64,000 nt of DNA. Origin: Nitrincola salilacus. Lineage in GTDB: Bacteria > Pseudomonadota > Gammaproteobacteria > Pseudomonadales > Balneatricaceae. The stretch covers positions 4,526,001-4,590,000 of the forward strand of contig NZ_CP176580.1 in NCBI RefSeq assembly GCF_046271865.1, in the 5' to 3' direction. This document shows, piece by piece, positions 8,613-17,739 of the stretch; position 1 is the first letter of the stretch; the number at the start of each line of letters is the position of its first letter. The position numbers and the translations under genes were made by a program. A model generated the notes under the pieces. The model was not told the DNA's origin. It searched no databases and saw only the letters and a program-made list of their open reading frames with translations.

Positions 8613-11600
8613 TGTTCAGGCCATCAGGCAGAATTGGCAGGGTTTTGCACCTGCTAGTCTCTCCTCTGCTGGCCACTCCTCAGATGGCCCCAACTCTGCT
8701 GGCCCTTCCCCTACTCTGCCTGAGCCTGATTCTCAGTCCGGCCCCGGCGTTGGGTCAGGGCCTGAATCAGGAGCTTACGCGAGATCGTTGGCGAAGCGAG
8801 GTTGCTGCAACCCGCCAACTCGCCGAACGCAATGTCCCCGAGGCACGCCGTATTGCATTGCGCCTGCAGGCCGAACATCCCAAAGACATATCAGCCACCA
8901 ATCAAGTCCGGATACTCAATCTACTGGCCCGAATTGAGCATTACGCAGCAAACATGGAGCTATCCGCAGATTATATTGAGCAGGCGCTGGAAATCGCCAT
9001 AGCCAATAACGACCACGCAGGCCAAGCCGAAGCCTACCTCACACAGGTACTGAACTTCGTTCATGAGGGCAATATTGCGGCGATGATCGATGCGATCAAC
9101 AGCAGCATGATGCTGCTGGAGGGCATTGATCGACCCGACTTGGTGGCTGAGGCGATGCTGCGAACTTCCGGAATGTACCGCCGGCTTGGGCAGTTAGATG
9201 ACTCAGTCGCCATGGCAGTGCAGACGATGGAGTTTGCCAGTGCCAGTGGCAACGCCTATGCGCTGGCATTGGCGCATCAGGGCATGGCGATCACTTTCGA
9301 TCTCAGCGAGCAGGCTGAGACGGCGCTTCACCACTACCGGCAGATGCGCGAATACGCCCGGCAGGCTGGATCAGTGATGCTGGAGGGAGCTGCGCTGCTC
9401 GCTATGGGTGAATATCATGTGTCATCTGGCGATATTCCCGCTGGAGAGGAGGCGATACGTCAGACGATCGCAATGTATCACAGCATGGGAGCGCCATTCG
9501 GAGAATCCCGCGCCACATTTGCACTGACCTCCAGCCTGATACAGCAGGCACGTTATCGCGATGCCTTGCCGCTGATCAACAAAGTGATCGATATCTCACA
9601 CGTGCATGCCAGCAGGCTCAGTGAGTGGTGGGCACTGTCTGCCCGCAGTGAGATCCGTGAGGCCCTGGGTCAACCGGAAGCGGCCTGGCAGGATGCACAA
9701 CTCATGCAACAATTGGCGAAGGAGGTAAGTGTTCCCTTTTATTACATCCAGAGCACACAACGTCTGGCCAAGCTGGCGGCTGATCGAAACGACTTCCGCA
9801 GTGCATATGAACTGTCTGCCGAAGCAGCACGTGCCTCAAACCGTTCTGAACGTGAGCAATCCAGTGAGCGCGTCATTGAGCTTGCCGAGCGCTATCAGTC
9901 ACAAAGCCGCCAGCGCCAGGTAGAAGCGCTGATGCGAGCCAACGAGCGGCACTCTGCCCAGATGCGACTGCTCTGGCTGGGGTTTGGCAGCACGCTTATC
10001 ATCCTGCTGGGTAGCCAGCTTTTCCTGCTGCGCCTGCGACGCTCACACCACTTGCTTGAAGTAAGCAACACAGAGCTGCAGATAGCCAGAAACGAGCAGA
10101 AAGCAATTATTGATGCCATACCGGACCTGATGTTTGAGATGGACCTGTCTGGGCGTTACCTGGCCAGTTATGTATCCAACCCTGAACTGCTGCTGGCGTC
10201 GCCAGACGAGTTGCAAGGCCAGAGGGTTCAAGATGTGATGGACGATGAAGCCGCCTCCACCTGTCTTGCAGCATTGCAGGAAGCGCACGAAACTGGCGTC
10301 TCGATGGGTGCCCAGATCCAGTTGAACTTTGGCAAAAGAAGAAACCTCTGGTTCGAACTGTCGATTGCCAGAAAGTCCGGCGAGCCGGAAGAAGACCCAC
10401 GATTTATCGTGCTTTCGCGAAATATCACTGAGCGCAAGAACCAACAGATTCAGAAAGCTGCCCGCCTGAAAGTTTTCGAGCGCCTTGCTGAAGGTGGCGA
10501 ACTGTCTGACATTCTTGATCTGATTGTCGAGTGTATAGAACAGCAGTTTCCTGATCTACTGGTCAGCATCATGCTGCCTGACGAATCAGGCCAGCATCTG
10601 ATAACAGCAGCAGCCCCCAGCTTACCCACCAATTTCATCAAAGCCTTGGATGGCCTTAAAATCAGTGAGGGTGAGGGCTCCTGTGGTACGGCAGTATGGC
10701 GTGGTGAAGCCGTTATTGCAGAAGATATACAAACACATCCCTTCTGGGACAGCTTTAAGAGACTGGCCCTGGAGGCGGGGTTGATCTCCTGCTGGTCAGA
10801 GCCGATTATCGGCTCTTCCGGGCAGGTGCTCGGGGTGTTCGGAATCTATCGCCGCGAGCCCGGCACTCCTGAAGAGGTGGTTAAAGGCAGTATTTATCGC
10901 GAAACACATATTGCTGCCATCGCCATAGAGCGATCACAGATGGAGAAAGCGCTGCGCGACAGCGAGCGAGAATTTCGTGCGCTGGCGGAAAATGCGCCGG
11001 TCAATATCGCACGCTACGATGCTGATTGCCGTCTGCTGTATGCAAACCCAGAAATGATAACCACCATAGGCCATCCTGCTGACGAGGTTTACGGCAAGAC
11101 ACCTACTGAGGCCTCATGCGAGTCGGGATCTTTCGAGTACCAGAGTCTACTGAACACAGTACTGGCGACAGGCGAGCCAAGAGATATGGAAGTCGCCATG
11201 GAAAGCACCGAAAACAACTCCATGATATATCATCATATCCTGCTGGTACCCGAACACGATACGCACGGGATAATCAATGGTGTACTGGCGATAGGCAGCG
11301 ATATATCAAAACTGAAGCAGGCTGAGCAGCATCTCAAGCACTCCGAGGACCAATTGCGTAGCCTTGCAACACGTCTGGAAACAACGCGGGAAGAGGAAAG
11401 ACGGCGTATCGCACGTGAACTGCATGACGAAATGGGGCAGCTTCTCACCGCGATCCGCATGGAGATATCAATACTTAAACTTCGCTACTCACTGGACGAT
11501 CCTCATTTTCAGCACAAGATACAGAGCATCGTGGAACTGGTCGACAAAACCATTCGAGGTGTGCGTAATGTGGTCGTTATGCTACGCCCGGCTGCGTTGG

Positions 11601-12016
11601 AACGTGGTATTATCGATGCGCTTGAATGGCTGGTGGATGAGTTCAGCCGCAGAACGGGGATCTCCTGTAAACTGGATATCAGCAATCGGCAGATCAATCT
11701 GGATGAAGACTACTCCATAACCCTGTTCCGTATTGCTCAGGAGTCTCTCACCAATGTGGCACGCCATGCGGATGCCGACAGTGTGAAGATTTTACTGCAA
11801 CACAACGGCACAACATGCAGCCTGCAAATTTCTGACAATGGCACAGGGTTTGACCCGTCTGTATTGAAAAGTCATTCATCAGGACTGATCGGAATACGCG
11901 AACGTGTACTCCGACTGGATGGCAAAATGCGACTTGACACTGCACCCGGATGTGGAACAACGCTTGAAATAAATATACCCTTGCATAACACTGAAACTGC
12001 TGGAATAGATAACTGA
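8612..12016 (+). CDS. TPR-PAS-GAF-PAS sensor histidine kinase, NarX/NarL family (HisKA_3)
   Basis: The ATG at 8612 overlaps the TonB receptor stop and is chosen over 8564, which would lie inside that gene. The product has 1134 residues. An N-terminal hydrophobic signal segment (about 12-50) precedes a TPR-like helical region (about 55-440) presumably in the periplasm. One membrane helix lies at about 452-472, then PAS (about 495-610), GAF (about 625-770), PAS (about 785-905), HisKA_3 with the phospho-acceptor His in ELHDE (about 938), and an HATPase with DNGTGFD. It should phosphorylate the NarL-type regulator encoded just downstream. The translational overlap with the TonB receptor suggests that the two gene products are made in proportion and that the kinase monitors something linked to that receptor (inference). 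Confidence 0.9.
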   Translation: MFRPSGRIGRVLHLLVSPLLATPQMAPTLLALPLLCLSLILSPAPALGQGLNQELTRDRWRSEVAATRQLAERNVPEARRIALRLQAEHPKDISATNQVRILNLLARIEHYAANMELSADYIEQALEIAIANNDHAGQAEAYLTQVLNFVHEGNIAAMIDAINSSMMLLEGIDRPDLVAEAMLRTSGMYRRLGQLDDSVAMAVQTMEFASASGNAYALALAHQGMAITFDLSEQAETALHHYRQMREYARQAGSVMLEGAALLAMGEYHVSSGDIPAGEEAIRQTIAMYHSMGAPFGESRATFALTSSLIQQARYRDALPLINKVIDISHVHASRLSEWWALSARSEIREALGQPEAAWQDAQLMQQLAKEVSVPFYYIQSTQRLAKLAADRNDFRSAYELSAEAARASNRSEREQSSERVIELAERYQSQSRQRQVEALMRANERHSAQMRLLWLGFGSTLIILLGSQLFLLRLRRSHHLLEVSNTELQIARNEQKAIIDAIPDLMFEMDLSGRYLASYVSNPELLLASPDELQGQRVQDVMDDEAASTCLAALQEAHETGVSMGAQIQLNFGKRRNLWFELSIARKSGEPEEDPRFIVLSRNITERKNQQIQKAARLKVFERLAEGGELSDILDLIVECIEQQFPDLLVSIMLPDESGQHLITAAAPSLPTNFIKALDGLKISEGEGSCGTAVWRGEAVIAEDIQTHPFWDSFKRLALEAGLISCWSEPIIGSSGQVLGVFGIYRREPGTPEEVVKGSIYRETHIAAIAIERSQMEKALRDSEREFRALAENAPVNIARYDADCRLLYANPEMITTIGHPADEVYGKTPTEASCESGSFEYQSLLNTVLATGEPRDMEVAMESTENNSMIYHHILLVPEHDTHGIINGVLAIGSDISKLKQAEQHLKHSEDQLRSLATRLETTREEERRRIARELHDEMGQLLTAIRMEISILKLRYSLDDPHFQHKIQSIVELVDKTIRGVRNVVVMLRPAALERGIIDALEWLVDEFSRRTGISCKLDISNRQINLDEDYSITLFRIAQESLTNVARHADADSVKILLQHNGTTCSLQISDNGTGFDPSVLKSHSSGLIGIRERVLRLDGKMRLDTAPGCGTTLEINIPLHNTETAGIDN

Positions 12017-12030
12017 AAAGTGACAAGCCA

Positions 12031-12681
12031 ATGATGGGTAATCCTATAAGAATAATACTCGCTGATGATCACCCGATAGTCCGTGATGCGCTGAAGAATA
12101 TTCTTGCGGGCCACAATCTGGTCGTGGTGGCTGAGGCGGAGAGCGGCAGCGAAGCGATTGAATTGCTGGAAAACACTGAATGTGATCTGCTGATCCTTGA
12201 TCTGATGATGCCCGGTCATCCTATTGGACCTGAGTTGATCGAAATGATTGCAAGTGGCAGTAACCCGCCACCTGTTCTGGTGTTCAGTATGTCTGACGAT
12301 GAGCGTACCGCTTCGGATGCTCTGCAAGCAGGCGCATCAGGATATCTGACCAAAGATAGTGAACCAACCGTCATTCTGGATGCCGTGCTGAAGGTGGCCG
12401 CCAAGGGTAAATATATCAGCCCGGTGATAGCGGAAAAGATTTTGTTTGGCGAAAGAAAAATGCCCTCCAGTGAACCGCTGCACAAACAGCTATCTCGACG
12501 GGAGTATCAAATCTTTCTGATGCTGTTGGATGGTAAAACCATGGATACGATCGCTTCTGAGCTTTCTATCAGTCGCCAGACGGTGGGCACGCACAAGATG
12601 CGCTTGATGCATAAACTGGACTTGCAGAACAATATCGATATTGTGCGTTATGCGATCAACCATGGACTGATGTCTCTATAA
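12031..12681 (+). CDS. NarL/FixJ-family response regulator
   Basis: A 216-residue regulator. The receiver domain has ADDHP near the start, phospho-acceptor Asp at about 57 (LILDLMMPG) and the conserved Lys in GYLTKDSEP. A LuxR-type helix-turn-helix closes the protein (LSRREYQIFLMLLDGK, then TIASELSISRQTV and THKMRLMHKL). It lies 14 bp behind the TPR kinase, its evident partner. The paralogous regulator at 14888 follows an analogous kinase. Either one is a candidate for the factor that binds the shared element found at several promoters in this window (inference). Confidence 0.92.
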   Translation: MMGNPIRIILADDHPIVRDALKNILAGHNLVVVAEAESGSEAIELLENTECDLLILDLMMPGHPIGPELIEMIASGSNPPPVLVFSMSDDERTASDALQAGASGYLTKDSEPTVILDAVLKVAAKGKYISPVIAEKILFGERKMPSSEPLHKQLSRREYQIFLMLLDGKTMDTIASELSISRQTVGTHKMRLMHKLDLQNNIDIVRYAINHGLMSL

Positions 12682-12703
12682 ATCTCCCGGTGACAAACCC
12701 ACC

Positions 12704-12787
12704 TTTTATTGATTTTCATGTCGTCACATGCAGACATGAAAATCAATAAATCTTACCTGCCCATACGCTGCAGCAAGCGCTAGTATC
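12704..12787 (+). promoter_or_regulatory. Double, head-to-head copy of the shared promoter element before the second TPR kinase
   Basis: A perfect 18-bp inverted repeat, TTTATTGATTTTCATGTC (12705-12722) and GACATGAAAATCAATAAA (12733-12750), is separated by ten bases. The right arm is the element seen at 17.6, 29.0, 31.4 and 32.3 kb; the left arm is the same element on the other strand and extends into TGACGACA. A TAGTAT box (12781-12786) lies close to the position of the GATAAT box at the other sites, and a TTG start with GGAAG follows at 12829. It could fold into a hairpin after the upstream regulator, but the AT-rich stem and its recurrence favour an operator. Confidence 0.65.
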
Positions 12788-12828
12788 AGATTGATATCTC
12801 CATACGGAAAAGTACGGAAGACCCTGCA

Positions 12829-14913
12829 TTGTCTGAAAAATATACGACACAAAGTGACATCTGCCAGCGCGTGGGGTGCCGTACCGGATTACTCTGCGCC
12901 CTGATTCTGGCTCTGCTGCAATCTGCAGCTTTAGCCAGTACCAATAGCGACCACGGCTACAGCAGGCTGCGCCTGCTCGCCGACAATGACCCGGTGTCTG
13001 CTCATTATGAAGTACAGAACCGGCTCAATCACCTGGAGCCGGACACGATTGAAAAGATCACAGAACAGATAGATCTGCTGAACCTGCTGGCACGCATTGA
13101 GTATTACCTGGCCCTGAGCGAGCAGGCGGCACAACACTCCCTTGAGGCAGAAACACTTGCGAAGGAGCATGGTTATATCCCCGGGCAGATAGAGGCCAAA
13201 TTAAGCCTGGCCAGAGCGCTGATCACCCAGGGCAAAATTGAAGAGTCGATCCGGGCATCCAGCCGCAGCCACGAATTGCTGGCTGAAACCGATCATCTGG
13301 CTCTTCGTGGCGAAGTCTTATTCTGGGCGACCGTCGCCCTTCTGCGACAGGGCAGAGTGAAAGAGTCTATCAGACTGGCGTTGCAGGCGATGGAGGAAGC
13401 TGAGAAAACCCAAGATCCCTATGCCCTGCTTTATGCCTATCAGGCACTGGGAGTGGACTACCAGCAGAACGGCTTCATGGATAGATCGGTTGAGTATTAC
13501 CAGTTGATGTACAAGCAAGCCAGAGCGCTGCCATCCAGGATTCACGAGGCGCGTGCTTTGCACGGGATGGCGACAGCCGCGCTGCACAATCACGATGTTG
13601 ATACTGCCGAGCGCCTGACTCATGAAGCCATAGAGATCTATCGCGAGTTGCAGACCCCTTTTTATCTAAATCTTGGACTGTTTGCACTGGCCAGCCTATA
13701 TAGTGAACAGCAACTGCATGCGCAACAGGTAGAGACACTGGATGAGGTGATCCTTCTTTATGAGCGCTACCCCAATCCTCTCGGTCTCTGGTATAGCCTG
13801 ATGGCACGCAGTGAAGCGTTGCAACATGCTGATCAACTGACTGACGCTCAGCGTGATGCCGAATCAGCTCTGGCGCTGGCACGAGACGTGGGGCAACCAG
13901 GATATATTGCCCAGAGCCTGCGGAGAATAGCCTCCCTTCAAAATCAGATTCAGAATCACTCCGCGGCTTATCAGCTTGCAGAGGAATCCATTCAACTGGC
14001 AGAGCAGGATCGGCAACACATCTCCAATCGCTATGTCAGTGAACTGGTAGAACGTTATGAGCTTGAGAGCAAACAGCGTGAAATAGACACTCTACACCAG
14101 CACAATGCCCAGCAAGCCTCAGAGCTGCAACTGAAAGCACTGCAGCAGCGCTGGCTCTATACCATGCTACTCAGTAGTTTACTGTTGCTCAGCGGCACCG
14201 CTTACTTCCTGCACCAATTGCGCAAGTCCAACCGGCTGTTGCGCGGATTGGCAGGGCGACTTGAATCTGTGCGCGAAGAGGAGCGTAAACGCATCGCCCG
14301 GGATATGCATGATGAACTGGGGCAGTATCTGACAACTATACGACTCGAGGCATCGACCCTGCGCCTTCTGTGTCAGCAACAGAGTTCCGCAATTGTCGAA
14401 CGCGCCCAGATACTCAGCACGCTGATCGACCAAACGCTAAAGATCGCACGCGATATCGCTGTCAGACTGCGTCCCGCAGCACTGGATATGGGCGGGCTGT
14501 CTGCACTTGAATGGCTGGCTGAAGAGTTCACAAGCCGTACCGGAATCACCTGTCATACGGATATCAGTGAGACGCAACTGAAGCTCAACGAGCAGTATCT
14601 GACAGCCATATTCAGAATCGTGCAGGAATCACTGACCAATATCACCCGTTATGCAGAAGCCAGCGAAGTATGGATTTCGATGACCCTGCACAAGCGGGAT
14701 CTATGCCTGGTAATCCGTGATAATGGAAAAGGTTTCAATTCAGGTGATATCAGAGCAGACGCTTTTGGCATCACCGGTATGCGTGAACGTGCGATCCTGC
14801 TGGGTGGGGAGCTGGTTGTTGCCAGTAAACCGGGGAAGGGCTGCAGTATCGGATTTTTTGTCCGTATCAAAAGAGAGATGTTAAGTCATGATCAAAGTAT
14901 TGCTGTCAGATGA
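12829..14913 (+). CDS. TPR sensor histidine kinase, NarX/NarL family (HisKA_3), TTG start
   Basis: The 694-residue product starts with TTG at 12829, supported by GGAAG eight bases upstream. It has a signal peptide (about 15-36), TPR-like helices (about 45-420), one membrane helix (about 440-462), then HisKA_3 with the phospho-acceptor His in DMHDELGQ (about 494) and an HATPase with DNGKGF. It is a slimmer paralogue of the kinase at 8612, lacking the PAS and GAF domains, so the TPR region must do the sensing. The regulator gene at 14888 begins inside its last codons. Its promoter carries the double shared element. Confidence 0.9.
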   Translation: MSEKYTTQSDICQRVGCRTGLLCALILALLQSAALASTNSDHGYSRLRLLADNDPVSAHYEVQNRLNHLEPDTIEKITEQIDLLNLLARIEYYLALSEQAAQHSLEAETLAKEHGYIPGQIEAKLSLARALITQGKIEESIRASSRSHELLAETDHLALRGEVLFWATVALLRQGRVKESIRLALQAMEEAEKTQDPYALLYAYQALGVDYQQNGFMDRSVEYYQLMYKQARALPSRIHEARALHGMATAALHNHDVDTAERLTHEAIEIYRELQTPFYLNLGLFALASLYSEQQLHAQQVETLDEVILLYERYPNPLGLWYSLMARSEALQHADQLTDAQRDAESALALARDVGQPGYIAQSLRRIASLQNQIQNHSAAYQLAEESIQLAEQDRQHISNRYVSELVERYELESKQREIDTLHQHNAQQASELQLKALQQRWLYTMLLSSLLLLSGTAYFLHQLRKSNRLLRGLAGRLESVREEERKRIARDMHDELGQYLTTIRLEASTLRLLCQQQSSAIVERAQILSTLIDQTLKIARDIAVRLRPAALDMGGLSALEWLAEEFTSRTGITCHTDISETQLKLNEQYLTAIFRIVQESLTNITRYAEASEVWISMTLHKRDLCLVIRDNGKGFNSGDIRADAFGITGMRERAILLGGELVVASKPGKGCSIGFFVRIKREMLSHDQSIAVR

Positions 14914-15520
14914 TCACAATATCGTACGCGAAGGTATCAAGCGACTGTTCGAGCTGACACAGGATATCACTGTGGCCGCAGAGGCAACTAACGGCAACCA
15001 ACTACTGACGATACTCGATGAGGTCAGCGTAGATCTGGTGCTGCTGGATATGTCGATGCCGGGCATCAGCGGCGCTAATCTTATCAAGCGCGTGGCAGCC
15101 AGACATCCTGCCCTGCCCATTCTGGTATTAAGCATGCACAACGAGATTCTGATAGCGCGCAGGGCATTAAAAGCAGGTGCCTCTGGCTATCTGACCAAAG
15201 ACAGTGAGCCTGAGGTTCTGCTGGGTGCCATTCGCAAGGTGGCACAGGGCCAATGCTATATCTGTCCGGAGCTGGCCGAGCAGATGATTTTTTCTCTCGA
15301 CAACGCAGGTACCGACCAAGCGCATGAGCTGCTGTCCGAGCGGGAGCTGGAAATCATGTTGCTGCTTGCCAAAGGCACCAGTGTGAATGACATTGCCACT
15401 CAACTCAGCATCAGCAACAAAACGGTCAGCACGCACAAGTTACGTTTCATGCAAAAGCTCAACCTGAATACCAATGCTGACCTGATACGTTACGCCGTTG
15501 AGAACAGCCTGATTGCTTAA
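14888..15520 (+). CDS. NarL/FixJ-family response regulator
   Basis: A 210-residue regulator. It has a receiver domain with SDDHN, phospho-acceptor Asp at about 54 (VLLDMSMPG) and Lys in GYLTKDSEP. A LuxR-type helix-turn-helix follows (LSERELEIMLLLAKG, IATQLSISNKTVSTHKLRFM). The start lies 26 bp inside the preceding kinase gene, so the pair is translationally coupled. It is clearly paralogous to the regulator at 12031; the two kinase/regulator pairs look like a duplication followed by loss or gain of PAS and GAF domains. Confidence 0.92.
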   Translation: MIKVLLSDDHNIVREGIKRLFELTQDITVAAEATNGNQLLTILDEVSVDLVLLDMSMPGISGANLIKRVAARHPALPILVLSMHNEILIARRALKAGASGYLTKDSEPEVLLGAIRKVAQGQCYICPELAEQMIFSLDNAGTDQAHELLSERELEIMLLLAKGTSVNDIATQLSISNKTVSTHKLRFMQKLNLNTNADLIRYAVENSLIA

Positions 15521-15686
15521 GCAGCACCTGAGCATGTCATCCTTTATTGATGCATTCTGCAGAGAGGACGACATCTAAAAGAAGATATTCCCGATAGTCA
15601 TGGTGATGAAGATAAGCGATCTTTAACCTTAGACAAGAGGTTCCGGGGTTATCCGGAGTCCGGTGATGCTGAATCCGAGGACATCC

Positions 15687-15797
15687 ATGAGAAAACGAAT
15701 GCTGCTGAAGCGTCTGGCGCTTTATTTCTGTGCTGCCGTATTACTGATAACACTGTTGATTGGCGGCTTATCGCTGTTGTGGACGTCTGTTGGATAG
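15687..15797 (+). CDS. Small single-span membrane protein
   Basis: The ATG at 15687 has GAGG six bases upstream and encodes 36 residues: a basic start (MRKRMLLKR) followed by one hydrophobic helix (ALYFCAAVLLITLLIGG) and a short tail. An in-frame ATG at 15666 would add seven residues. The stop is 15 bp from the start of the PAS-GGDEF-EAL gene, so the two are probably one transcript. The positive-inside pattern suggests a membrane anchor or small regulator. No family is recognised. Confidence 0.5.
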   Translation: MRKRMLLKRLALYFCAAVLLITLLIGGLSLLWTSVG

Positions 15798-15812
15798 GCG
15801 AGGGATAGATCG

Positions 15813-17552
15813 ATGTACGACACTGACAATCAAGTAAAGGCATCTCTCCCGGACTCTGTAGAGCGAGTCTTTCATGCTCTTCTGGACGCCAGCCCTGACT
15901 TTATGCTGGCCACTGATACTCAGGGCAATATTCTTGATCTCAATCTGGCCGTGACGCGGGCATCGGGACAGACCAGGGATAATTTACTGTGCACAAACAT
16001 CAGCGAGCTCTGTGTCGATCAACGCCAGATCAAAGAACTGCTGCATCGCCTCTCCCAGGAACAGGTCATCACTGACATACACCTGTCCATCTGCCGTGCC
16101 GATGGCAGGCACATGGATGTCAGCTGCACCTGCGCCGTCAGCCATGATGAAATCCATAACGCCACCTATCTGCTGTTTATCGGCCGGGATATGGCTGAGA
16201 TCAAGCGTTATGAATCACAACTGATACAACAGACCTATTTTGATCCTCTCACCTCTCTACCCAATCGCACACTGTTTCGTGAGCAGTTGATGACTGCGGT
16301 GGACCGGTCCAGAGCTGAGGACCAACAACTCGTCGTGATGTTCGTAGCACTGGATAACTTCAAACTGATCAATGAAGCACTGGGCAGTGAGGCCGGTGAT
16401 GAAATCCTGAAACAGACTGCAGAGAGGCTGAATGCTGCCGTGTGCCAGAAACACACCCTCGCCAGCCTTGGCGGAGGCAAGTTCGCGCTGCTGCTGGAAA
16501 ACCTGGAGCGTATACACGCTATTGACGGCATTGCTCTGAATTTACTGGATGCGGTGTTAAAACCCTTGTTGATTGGTGCAGACGAGGTGATGGTCAGTTG
16601 CAGTATCGGTATCTCACTGCTTCCAGTGGACAAGCTGGATGCAGATGGCCTGATGCGCAATGCTGAGATCGCCATGCACCAGGCTAGACTGAAGCGCAAC
16701 AGCTATCACTACTTTTCCTCTGAGATGGATGCGGATGCCCACCGCAGGCTGGAGCTGGAAAGCCTGCTCTGGCGTGCAGTAAGAGCTGACTGCGAAGGAT
16801 TTTCATTGGTTTATCAACCCAAAGTGGAGCTGGCCACTGGCCGAGTTTGTGGCGTGGAAGCCCTGCTACGCTGGACAAGCGCGGAGATGGGGGCTGTTTC
16901 ACCGGTAGAGTTCATACCGATCACAGAAAAGAGTGGCAGTATCGTGCCACTGGGTGAATGGGTGCTCTATCAGGCCTGCCGTCAGCTCAAACATTGGCAG
17001 GATGAGCTGGGGGTCAGCATGCCGGTTGCCATTAACCTGTCACCTCGGCAGTTTGCTGATGCAAATATCGCACAATCCATTGGCAAGGCATTGTCAGAAA
17101 CCGGTTTGAAACCGGAGCTTCTGGAGATTGAGCTGACCGAGGGTATGCTGATGCACGATATACGGCATGTGCTGCATGCACTGAGCGATCTGAAAAAGCT
17201 CGGTGTGCGGTTGGCGGTAGATGATTTTGGCACAGGTTACTCATCCTTGAGCTATCTCAAGGAGTTTCCGCTGGACTGCCTGAAAGTGGATCGCTCTTTT
17301 ATCTGCACCATTCCCGACGAGCCAAAAGATATGGCGATTGTGCAAGCGATTGTTGCAATCGGCCACAATCTGGGATTGAAGGTGGTCGCCGAAGGGGTGG
17401 AAACCCATGAGCAACTCGACTTTTTACTCTCTCAGGACTGTGATGAGGTGCAGGGCTTCTATTTCAGCAAGCCCCTGCCGGCAGAAGACATAGCGCTGCT
17501 GATGACCGACCAGCTCCAACTCAACCCTGATTATCCGAACTGGCAACTGTGA
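15813..17552 (+). CDS. PAS-GGDEF-EAL protein with degenerate GGDEF (predicted c-di-GMP phosphodiesterase)
   Basis: A 579-residue cytoplasmic protein. PAS lies at about 18-130, GGDEF at about 140-305 and EAL at about 320-570. The cyclase motif reads GGGKF (about 220-224), which has lost both acidic residues, so cyclase activity is not expected. The EAL domain keeps VEALLRW (about 348-353), NLSPRQF, IELTEGML, DDFGTGYSSLSYL, LKVDRSFI and VAEGVET, which predicts an active phosphodiesterase. The start is an ATG after AGGGA. It follows a small membrane protein gene and precedes the che operon promoter by about 50 bp. It differs in sequence from the similar protein at 1955. Confidence 0.9.
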   Translation: MYDTDNQVKASLPDSVERVFHALLDASPDFMLATDTQGNILDLNLAVTRASGQTRDNLLCTNISELCVDQRQIKELLHRLSQEQVITDIHLSICRADGRHMDVSCTCAVSHDEIHNATYLLFIGRDMAEIKRYESQLIQQTYFDPLTSLPNRTLFREQLMTAVDRSRAEDQQLVVMFVALDNFKLINEALGSEAGDEILKQTAERLNAAVCQKHTLASLGGGKFALLLENLERIHAIDGIALNLLDAVLKPLLIGADEVMVSCSIGISLLPVDKLDADGLMRNAEIAMHQARLKRNSYHYFSSEMDADAHRRLELESLLWRAVRADCEGFSLVYQPKVELATGRVCGVEALLRWTSAEMGAVSPVEFIPITEKSGSIVPLGEWVLYQACRQLKHWQDELGVSMPVAINLSPRQFADANIAQSIGKALSETGLKPELLEIELTEGMLMHDIRHVLHALSDLKKLGVRLAVDDFGTGYSSLSYLKEFPLDCLKVDRSFICTIPDEPKDMAIVQAIVAIGHNLGLKVVAEGVETHEQLDFLLSQDCDEVQGFYFSKPLPAEDIALLMTDQLQLNPDYPNWQL

Positions 17553-17578
17553 GTGCACTGACACCTGAATGAAAGAAG

Positions 17579-17673
17579 TTCGATAACAGCCTACCACCCC
17601 GTCATCTTTTGATGACATGAAAATCAATAAACGCATATTTCGTGCGCTTTCTCTACACTGGATAATGGTCAAG
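17579..17673 (+). promoter_or_regulatory. Promoter of the che operon with shared upstream element
   Basis: GTCATC TTTT GATGAC (17601-17616), a perfect six-base inverted repeat, is followed by AAATCAATAA and a GATAAT -10 box at 17661. The upstream flank (TTCGATAACAGCC, ACCACCCC) is shared with the site at 29.0 kb. The -35 position is poor (TTTCGT), which suggests dependence on an activator bound to the element (inference). Predicted transcription starts near 17673, about 67 bases before the STAS gene. Confidence 0.65.
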
Positions 17674-17739
17674 GAAATACCCAGAACTGCCTGACAATCA
17701 GTACCTGTGCCTCACACAACAGACCAGAGGGAAATTGGG

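Noticed and set aside
15536..15565. Another copy of the shared element (TTTATTGAT after the second regulator gene)
   Set aside because: Only nine bases match, on the reverse strand; the TGACGACA half is absent and no promoter box follows.
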